The notes below the pieces were generated by a model. That model did not search any database and was not told the DNA's origin. It was given only the letters and a program-made list of their open reading frames with translations. Of a stretch of DNA of 37,183 bases, positions 31,043-37,183 are shown in pieces (the stretch's first letter is position 1; each line of letters begins with the position of its first letter). The translations under genes were made by a program, and so were the position numbers. This DNA comes from JBMOPD01 sp049323615 (GTDB lineage: Bacteria; Bacillota; Desulfotomaculia; Desulfotomaculales; Desulfocucumaceae), in the NCBI GenBank assembly GCA_049323615.1, contig JBMOPD010000068.1, forward strand, positions 1 through 37,183, given 5' to 3'.

Positions 31043-34000
31043 TCACTCCAATATAATCCGGACTTTATCGGGTTCTTTTCCTTTGGAGATCTGGTCCAAA
31101 TATTCCTCAAACCGCTTCTTTATCTCCGCCAAGGTGACCGGTGAGCCACCGGAGAGCAGTGCCGCACGCAGGTCGGTAGTCTTGACCGATACCTTTAGCA
31201 GCCCTGAGAGTACCTCCTTCAGAGCGTGTATAAAATCCTGGTCAATTTTGTCCGGTAGCGAGCGCTTTTTTATGAAGTTGTTTACCAGTTTCCGCGGTTC
31301 AGGCTTAAGCAGATCCAAGTTGGCCCGCGTAGTTGGGTCTTCCAGGTTGGTAAGAATCGTCTGGGTCCAGTTTTCCACTAGCTTATCGAGTTCGTCATCC
31401 AGACCGTCAAGGACCAAAATTGCTGGTGCCGCTGTTGGTTCTGCGGCAGGCTTGTAATTGCAATGCGGACAAACAGGCGAGGCGTCCAACTCCGGCTCGG
31501 TAAGCGCGAAGCAGCTCTTTAGATTCGCCAGGCGGTTCTGATAATCGGTCAGGTGTTGGCGGGGCATGATATCGATAGTGGAGAGTTTTTGCAGGATTTT
31601 CAAGCGTTCATCTGCCATGAGCTTGGCCTTGCGTTTGTCCTCGTTGATACCCAACCTAGCCTTGTTATGCATTCCCAGGTACGCTTGCAGGTAAGCTTTT
31701 TTCAGGTCGGAGAGCTTGCGCTGTGTCTCCTGGCGGAAGGCTATGGTACCGCGTTTGGCCGGATCAATGATCTGACTGAGAACATCATCGCGCACAGTCT
31801 TAATTTTATCAGTCCACTCATGCCCGCCGGGCAGGATTGCCTCAGCCGTTGAAAGGTATGCTGCCGTGACCCCGAGGTCGTTTACCAGTTTCTGCAGAGA
31901 ATCGATCTCCTCCAAGGTCTGAAGCCCTTCGCGATAGCCGCTTACATCCTGGGCTTCATAACGGAAATTTTTAAGCTTGCCGGGAGATGTAAAGGCTTGG
32001 ATTGATTCCAGGAAAGTCTTGGTTTCATTTAACTGGGAGCTTATTTTCTGGGTTTCACTCTCGGTAAGTAAACTACGGCCCCAGAAAAACAGGCCTTTTT
32101 GTACGCTCTGCTGAACTAGTACTAACCTTTCCACCGTGTGGGTAACTGCTTTTTGTAGTTCATGGACAGGTTCATCTTTTCCTTGGGTAACCAACTGCGC
32201 CATGCCCGGTGTGAGCCCGAGCAGTTCAAACAGGGCCTTAAGTGCCGGTAGGTTCCAGTCCTTCGGCCGCTCGACGTGCTTAAACTGGGTCAGTTCTTCG
32301 ATGTCGGTACCGGCCAGTTGGGGAAGCCCAGTGGCATCGAACTTTTTGCCTGGAATCGCCAGTACCAGATCACCAGAGTATACCAATGCAGCCAGGACTA
32401 CAACAGACCATTCTGGCTCCAGGCGGAAGGTCTTCGGGGCCATGTATTCTACCCCAAGGATGTCATGGATAAGCTCGGAACGGTTGATCACTTGGCCGTA
32501 GCCCTTCTTTTTCGCGATGTCGAGGATGTACTGGGCATATTTTGATCTATATGGATCAAGCCTGTCGCTGTCAAGAAGTTCAAGAGCATCCAGCACTGCG
32601 GTTGCTTGCTTGGTTGGCTTTTGCCCTGCAATGGCCCGCAAGGTGTCCTGGGCTGCCTGGGCCCGGTTGGCTCCGGTGATGAGTACTGTGAAGAAGGGGT
32701 ATTCAGGAGCCTGGTCCTGGAAGTACGCCCCGAGACAGATTCCGGCGATGGTGTTTATAAGGTCGCGAAAGTTGATACGCTCGTTAGGGGCGATGCCGGA
32801 AAGATCGCGGATTGATTTACCCTTGGCCCAATCAATAAGTGGCTTGGTACGTCCCTGATAGGTAACCTCGAAGGCCGTAATCATGTTTTTTTGTAGCCAC
32901 TGTACCAATTCCCGCAGGAAGTCCGAAGCCTTGGATTCATATGTGGACTTGGCATGCCCCGAGGCGGTGGAAGCCAAATCAAGGGCTGCTGCATAGCTCC
33001 GCAGTGCTGTGTGAAAAGCTTGTTCCTTTTTTATAAGACGAAAAAATACCTCGTCGGACTTTTTTTCATCCGTGAAGCGCGGCGCATCGAAGGGCTGGAT
33101 GAAATAGAGATAAAAATCTCGTGGTGGAACGGCTGTGGAGCGCTCATTGGGTGCGCCGAAAAAGAGGTATCCCTGGCGCGCGGCTTTTCGCTCCAGCCAT
33201 TCAAGCTCGTGTTGCCAGATTTTATAACCGGTTTTGTAAGTCTGGTCTGTACATTCCATGACCCGTTTCAGGGCCTCGTAATAATAGCGGTCAAGCTGGG
33301 AGTCATCCAAGCTATCTGCACGCTTTTCAATTAAGGCATCGAAGTCGTCAGTTTTTTTAAGGTCCAGGTAATATTGGCGGTTGTCGGGGTTTGATGAGAT
33401 AAACTGGCCACTCACCGTCTTATGTATTTCCCGCAGGACAGTTTCCACTTGGGAGAGCAAATCATCTGCCGGATCACCGCCCAGGTCCTCGATGCCGGGC
33501 TGGTAAAGGCAAAGGCTGTCACGCAGTTCCTCCGCCGTTGCACCAATTCGAGCGTAGATATCGCCTGTAGTCAACCGGTGTACAGATAAGGCATGGATCA
33601 GACGCAACGCCATGGGTTTATAGGCAGGCCGTGTGAAGGCCTGTTGGATGCGGGACTCCAGCACCTGGCTGCAATCAATTACCGCCTTGATGTCCGGTGC
33701 TGCGCGAAAGGACGGGTTTTCACGGAGGCTCGTCCAGTAGCTGTCGTAGGCTATTAACCCGGGGTGGTCGTTCGGGACATCTTGATTAAGTAGCTTCTTC
33801 ATGGACAGAGAGAGAGTCTTAAGTACCTCGCGCTTCTCCACTGCGGTAACCCTCTCAAACGTGTCTATGTAATCGGGATGCACTGGGAAGAGGCTGACAA
33901 ACTCGTCCATTCGCTCATTCATGCGCCCGTAGAACTTTGAAAAAGCAGATAGGTATTCGCGGATTTTCAACTGCTGTTCAACGGTTTTTTTGAGAAGCCG

Positions 34001-34771
34001 CTCGGATACCACAAACTTGACATCCTTTCGTGCAATAAGGATCTGTTCAAAACGGTCCTTTACCCGGCGGATACTGTCCGCTACGAAGGAAAAGCGGGGA
34101 CTGTCAAAAATGGCCTCCTGCACACCAGCAATAAAGCGGAAGCGCAGTTCCTTGCAGACTTCTCCGATCTCCCGAAGGAAGTTCAGGTCGAGGATGAGTT
34201 CCTGATCTTTACGTGTACGGAGGTAATCGAGCAATTCATCCACCACCAGGAGCAGACCATGGTCAGGATATTCCTGATGGAAGGCGTGCATCATATCCTC
34301 GAAGGCCCGTTTATTGCTGGATACTTGATCTACCGATGGGAATGTGTAAGTTACCCCTATGGCCGTCAGGTACTCCTCCAGTTCGGCCACCAAAATGTCA
34401 CGCAAGGACATAGTGGTCGCTCCGATTTCGGTTCGCACCACTTTGAAGCGCCCTCCGATTTTGCCCGCTTCGCTGGCAACTTTGTTATCGTTGAGATGGG
34501 AAGAAAGTTCTCCATTCTCTGCTATGGCGGATATCACCGACATAAGATGAGACTTGCCGGTACCGTAGTTGCCGACGATCAGAAGACCCTTGTTATCGAC
34601 CGGCAGGTCAAATTGAAGCTGAGGAATGACGAGGTTTATCAGCCTCTCAGCCATTTCCTTGGAGATGACATAGGTCTTAACAAGCTGTCGGGCGGCAGCA
34701 GCTTTGTCGGCCTCCCGCAACTGCACTACGGACTCGATAGGTTCGAACTGGATTAAGTCTCCATATTTCAT
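31043..34771 (-). CDS. brxC: BREX BrxC/PglY-type large ATPase (DUF6079 family)
   Basis: The protein has 1242 residues with GGGGGGAG before the ATG. Walker A is GNYGTGKSHLM near residue 67, Walker B is LLLVVDELLDYL near 173. Long helical middle and C-terminal halves carry several coiled-coil stretches, and a small zinc finger CPHCNYKP lies near the C-terminus. It matches the DUF6079 type of BREX type 3 brxC. BrxC-type ATPases are core, essential BREX components. The first large gene of the operon, 35 bases after brxF. Confidence 0.92.
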   Translation of the reverse strand: MKYGDLIQFEPIESVVQLREADKAAAARQLVKTYVISKEMAERLINLVIPQLQFDLPVDNKGLLIVGNYGTGKSHLMSVISAIAENGELSSHLNDNKVASEAGKIGGRFKVVRTEIGATTMSLRDILVAELEEYLTAIGVTYTFPSVDQVSSNKRAFEDMMHAFHQEYPDHGLLLVVDELLDYLRTRKDQELILDLNFLREIGEVCKELRFRFIAGVQEAIFDSPRFSFVADSIRRVKDRFEQILIARKDVKFVVSERLLKKTVEQQLKIREYLSAFSKFYGRMNERMDEFVSLFPVHPDYIDTFERVTAVEKREVLKTLSLSMKKLLNQDVPNDHPGLIAYDSYWTSLRENPSFRAAPDIKAVIDCSQVLESRIQQAFTRPAYKPMALRLIHALSVHRLTTGDIYARIGATAEELRDSLCLYQPGIEDLGGDPADDLLSQVETVLREIHKTVSGQFISSNPDNRQYYLDLKKTDDFDALIEKRADSLDDSQLDRYYYEALKRVMECTDQTYKTGYKIWQHELEWLERKAARQGYLFFGAPNERSTAVPPRDFYLYFIQPFDAPRFTDEKKSDEVFFRLIKKEQAFHTALRSYAAALDLASTASGHAKSTYESKASDFLRELVQWLQKNMITAFEVTYQGRTKPLIDWAKGKSIRDLSGIAPNERINFRDLINTIAGICLGAYFQDQAPEYPFFTVLITGANRAQAAQDTLRAIAGQKPTKQATAVLDALELLDSDRLDPYRSKYAQYILDIAKKKGYGQVINRSELIHDILGVEYMAPKTFRLEPEWSVVVLAALVYSGDLVLAIPGKKFDATGLPQLAGTDIEELTQFKHVERPKDWNLPALKALFELLGLTPGMAQLVTQGKDEPVHELQKAVTHTVERLVLVQQSVQKGLFFWGRSLLTESETQKISSQLNETKTFLESIQAFTSPGKLKNFRYEAQDVSGYREGLQTLEEIDSLQKLVNDLGVTAAYLSTAEAILPGGHEWTDKIKTVRDDVLSQIIDPAKRGTIAFRQETQRKLSDLKKAYLQAYLGMHNKARLGINEDKRKAKLMADERLKILQKLSTIDIMPRQHLTDYQNRLANLKSCFALTEPELDASPVCPHCNYKPAAEPTAAPAILVLDGLDDELDKLVENWTQTILTNLEDPTTRANLDLLKPEPRKLVNNFIKKRSLPDKIDQDFIHALKEVLSGLLKVSVKTTDLRAALLSGGSPVTLAEIKKRFEEYLDQISKGKEPDKVRIILE

Positions 34772-34806
34772 AGCGTTTCTCCCCCCATCTTGTTTAACTG
34801 TTATTT

Positions 34807-35280
34807 CTATCCGGTTGTGTCCGGGCTTACTATAATGAAATCGCTGATCACGTATCGTCTGTATTCAGGGTGTTCCGGCATTGCATAGGTTAAATAACCA
34901 CTATTGACAGATCCGTTCCAGACCACGACCAACGTCTTATTTCGGGAAAGTCCTTGAAGGAGCCGCAAAGGGTCCTGTCTGAGGGACACATCAAACATCA
35001 ATTCAATGTTATCGAGTAGAACTAAATCGCCACCGGAAGCGTTCACAATCTCCGAAAGGATGCGGGGAAGTTGCAATGTTCGCTGGCGTTCCGTAAGCTC
35101 AAGCATACGGCGGGAAAGCTCGAGATTAACGTTGATCAGTGGGGCGCCAGTATGTTCGTGAATATCTTTAAGTGCAGTTGTTTTTCCTACTCCGGCTGGT
35201 GCCGCTATTATGATGAGTCGGTGGTACAGCTCGGCAGCCTGATTTATTTTTGACATAACATGTTCAGCAAGGAGTTTCAC
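34807..35280 (-). CDS. brxF: BREX BrxF P-loop ATPase
   Basis: The protein has 157 residues. Walker A is APAGVGKTTALK near 26-37, Walker B GGDLVLLDNIEL near 83-94, and TLVVVWNGSV is a sensor-like strand. The size and single AAA-type P-loop fit BrxF, the first gene of BREX type 3. A GTG at 35280 has GGAG 13 bases upstream; an ATG eight residues later is also possible. Confidence 0.88.
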   Translation of the reverse strand: MKLLAEHVMSKINQAAELYHRLIIIAAPAGVGKTTALKDIHEHTGAPLINVNLELSRRMLELTERQRTLQLPRILSEIVNASGGDLVLLDNIELMFDVSLRQDPLRLLQGLSRNKTLVVVWNGSVNSGYLTYAMPEHPEYRRYVISDFIIVSPDTTG

Positions 35281-35615
35281 GATTACAGTTCATCTCCAGA
35301 AATTTATTAAATTGACAAATATTTATAGCCATAAATAGCTTCACTTAAATCCTAAATACTTACAATTATCCAGCTTTTCAGGGAGCATTGTTAGCCTTTC
35401 TTTCTTCTGCTGGTTATCTAAGCCTCAAGAGCATTTCATCTATCGGGAAAGATTGATCATGGATTTTTTAACCAAGTTCGCCAAAAATTCTTATAATCCT
35501 TTCTCAATCTTGTAATGTAACTTACAACAGATTAAAAGGATTACATGATAAATAAAAATTTAAAGCTGCTCCGTCACAATTAAACAGGTGACAGTTTTTA
35601 TTAAATTATTGACAG
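35281..35615. promoter_or_regulatory. AT-rich intergenic region upstream of brxF with operator-like palindrome
   Basis: About 335 AT-rich bases lie between brxF and the replication-type gene. An inverted repeat TTGTAA-N6-TTACAA (35510-35527), extended by AATC and GATT at its flanks, could be an operator. No BrxR/WYL regulator gene is present in the window. The promoter for the BREX operon must lie here, but I see no convincing -35/-10 pair. Confidence 0.4.
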
Positions 35616-36539
35616 CTATTGCATATGTAACTTGATATAATTATCATAACGGGTTTCCTTCCTGGCTTCTTCCAAAGTCCTGATTCTTTTTTCCAACCAG
35701 CTGTCAATAATCCCCTCCACGTAGTACAGATTCTTTTTGCCGTTCAGGACCGACTTGTTCAAGGCATATTCGATCATTTCCAGCGGGAAAAAGCAAGCCC
35801 ACCGGCCCACGAATTCAACTTCCACCCGCGACCCTTCAAACCCGGCCGATTTTAACAGCGACTGGATTATCTGCAGATCTTGACTGGTGGAATCAGCGTT
35901 TTTATGCAGGTGAACGGAATCGCCGGGATAATCCACAGAATCCACAGGATGGCGCCTGCCGCTTCGCGCGCGCGCGTTATTATCTTTATCATGATGACTG
36001 GATGGATGATTGGTTGCTATATCAATCTCCTGTTCCGTTATTATTGTTATATTAGTATTGTTTACGGCTCTCCCTGACCCTACCCCGGTTCCGTGTGAGC
36101 CTACCCCGGTTCCCTTAGACCCTACCCCCCCTGTCAAATCGTGACAGGGTAGGGTCTGTGTGACCCAACCCCCCTGCTGAGCAATTTCATTTCCGCACTC
36201 TTCCGGGGGATCGCACAGAACAAAGGCATTGGAGATGTATTCCCCCGTCTCTTTCCGCCTGAGTATTTTTTTCAGCCACCCTTTTCCCACCAGCTCGCCC
36301 ACCGCTCTTTTTGCCGTGGCCCTGCTTATTCCGCACGCGTCCGCCACGGTCTTCATCGAGGGCCAGGCCATCCGGTCCCTGTTGGCGCACTGGGCCAGGT
36401 AGAGCCTTACCAGCTTCGCGTGGGCGGAAAGATCTGATCTGAATACGGAATTGTAATCCCAGAACCAGTTTTTCCGGCGCCCGTCCTTAAGTACGGCGTC
36501 ACCCTCATTTTCAGGGTTGAAGGGATTTTCATGCACCAT
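35616..36539 (-). CDS. Winged-helix/DnaD-like replication protein of phage or mobile element
   Basis: The protein has 307 residues. The N-terminal HTH_36 domain (about 30-105) has WPSMKTVADACGISRATAKR followed by AVGELVGKGWLKK. The middle holds Gly-rich tandem GVGSKGTGVGSHGTGVGS repeats. The C-terminus (about 225-300) has ALNKSVLNGKKNLYYVEGII, DSWLEKRIRTLEEAR, a DnaD/DnaB2-like segment. Such proteins start replication or load the helicase in phages and ICEs. AAAGGGTG precedes the ATG. It points to a mobile-element context for the island. Confidence 0.72.
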   Translation of the reverse strand: MVHENPFNPENEGDAVLKDGRRKNWFWDYNSVFRSDLSAHAKLVRLYLAQCANRDRMAWPSMKTVADACGISRATAKRAVGELVGKGWLKKILRRKETGEYISNAFVLCDPPEECGNEIAQQGGWVTQTLPCHDLTGGVGSKGTGVGSHGTGVGSGRAVNNTNITIITEQEIDIATNHPSSHHDKDNNARARSGRRHPVDSVDYPGDSVHLHKNADSTSQDLQIIQSLLKSAGFEGSRVEVEFVGRWACFFPLEMIEYALNKSVLNGKKNLYYVEGIIDSWLEKRIRTLEEARKETRYDNYIKLHMQ

Positions 36540-36604
36540 GGACCAAACACCCTTTCTTCGAAATGGCTATTATAAACTGCAAAGTTCTCATGATATAAAA
36601 AAGA

Positions 36605-36628
36605 GCGGGGAGCTTGGCTTTCTCCCGC
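36605..36628 (-). terminator. Terminator after the 143-residue gene
   Basis: GCGGGGAG pairs with CTCCCGC with one bulge; on the minus strand it is followed by TCTTTTTTATATC. Confidence 0.65.
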
Positions 36629-36631
36629 CCA

Positions 36632-37063
36632 TTAAACCGGCTTCAGACAGTCCCTGATGCCGTGCGCCCGCAGGTCCTCCCGGGATACCCAGACAGAGCC
36701 CTTCTGCAGATGTACTTTTTCAGATTTCATAAACACCGCCAGGCAGGGTTCCCGCGGGGCCGGCGGAACCAGCGCCACCCGGAAAACATCCCCGTTTGGA
36801 AAAACCGCGCTGCCCTTTTCGTACCGCCCTCCGGCTTCTTTGAGCCTGGCTGCAAGCCAGCCGACGGCGGCCATGCGCCGGAAATGATCCGTGTCCCGGG
36901 GAGGGGAGGCGCCGGCGGGCATCCACAGCACCGTATCCCCGGCCCGGGCCCGGTAGACCATGCCTGCGCCCTTAAGCTTTCCCAGCAGCAGTTTGCTCCT
37001 GCGGAACAACAGTGCCAGGGCCTCCTCCGGAGCGCCGCCGCACGACTCGATGAACTCCAGCAT
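36632..37063 (-). CDS. Hypothetical protein, GC-rich cassette type
   Basis: The protein has 143 residues, winged-helix-like: ALALLFRRSKLLLGKLKGAGMVYRARAGDTVLWMPAG, then MAAVGWLAARLKEAGGRYEKG, ending with VHLQKGSVWVSREDLRAHG. It has a strand-helix DNA-binding look, but the family is not recognised. The composition is as GC-rich as the 6-13 kb cassette. The ATG lacks a strong ribosome site. Confidence 0.5.
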   Translation of the reverse strand: MLEFIESCGGAPEEALALLFRRSKLLLGKLKGAGMVYRARAGDTVLWMPAGASPPRDTDHFRRMAAVGWLAARLKEAGGRYEKGSAVFPNGDVFRVALVPPAPREPCLAVFMKSEKVHLQKGSVWVSREDLRAHGIRDCLKPV

Positions 37064-37183
37064 TATGAGAAGCAGATGATTATGGGAAGTGTTGCTTAAA
37101 AATCAGCAAATTTATTGCATTTTCAAGGAAATCACTTCTCATAAATTTTTACGTTAAACTGGTCTATTTACATAGATTTTGGA

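Larger units (their letters stand above)
18768..35280 (-). other. BREX type 3-like defence operon with embedded SIR2-HerA and metalloprotease genes
   Basis: On the minus strand the order is brxF, brxC-like, SIR2, HerA, pglX-type methylase, ArdC/ImmA-like, SNF2 helicase, pglZ, brxA-position gene. BREX type 3 is known as brxF, brxC, pglXI, brxHII, pglZ, brxA, so the SIR2-HerA pair and the metalloprotease are extra. Most junctions are 2-4 bases or overlapping. Confidence 0.85.

Noticed and set aside
18768..35280. DISARM defence system
   Set aside because: A SNF2 helicase and a methylase are present, but DrmA, DrmB and DrmC are absent, while PglZ, BrxF and BrxC types are present.
35616..36539. 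CRISPR-like repeats in the GGTTCC/ACCCTACC region
   Set aside because: They encode the GVGSKGTG-type repeats of a coding gene and lack unique spacers of constant length.

Overview
The window looks like accessory DNA from a Gram-positive, spore-former-type anaerobe of the Firmicutes, probably in or near the Peptococcaceae/Desulfotomaculia (Pelotomaculum- or Desulfotomaculum-like). This is inferred from strong GGAGG-type ribosome binding sites, a RemA/DUF370-like gene, HicBA and antitoxin-like modules, and an IS21 element. No rRNA, tRNA or CRISPR array was seen.

Layout. (1) 0.2-4.1 kb: small plus-strand genes (RemA-like, a Pro-rich peptide, a membrane-anchored surface protein, a C-terminal fragment of an SMC-like ATPase) and minus-strand membrane-protein genes. 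(2) 4.2-5.7 kb: small minus-strand toxin-antitoxin-like genes, including a HicBA pair. (3) 5.8-17.5 kb: a long GC-rich minus-strand cassette. It reads promoter, three tandem 80-base structured repeats, terminator, a gene broken by an IS21 element, a coiled-coil protein, two small proteins, a RadC/JAMM protein, then DUF1257 (Ycf35-like), DUF2997, a 47-residue CxxC microprotein, a Ycf46-like AAA+ ATPase and three uncharacterised proteins. GC-rich hairpins lie in several gaps between genes. The IS21 element (13182-16828) has TG...CA ends, a 5-bp target duplication and two passenger genes plus a deeply nested hairpin. Removing it and one duplication copy restores a 153-residue reading frame. (4) 17.6-18.3 kb: a retropepsin-like aspartic protease with a small coupled partner. 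(5) 18.8-35.3 kb: a minus-strand anti-phage operon of BREX type 3 architecture: brxF, brxC/DUF6079, [SIR2, HerA], pglX-type methylase, [ArdC/ImmA-like metalloprotease, frameshifted], SNF2 helicase, pglZ, and a terminal brxA-position gene. (6) 35.6-37.1 kb: a winged-helix/DnaD-like replication protein and a GC-rich hypothetical protein, similar in style to region 3, which suggests the defence island sits inside a larger mobile element.

How the genes work together. In BREX, the methylase marks host DNA, while PglZ, the BrxC-type ATPase, BrxF and the helicase are needed to exclude phage. SIR2 plus HerA is a separately known kind of NAD-depleting defence pair. Here it is stitched between brxC and pglX with 2-4 base junctions, so the operon reads as one composite defence unit. 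The two strongest candidates for something new are this composite operon and the promoter-repeat-terminator RNA locus at 17.18-17.55 kb, whose three copies show compensatory base changes.
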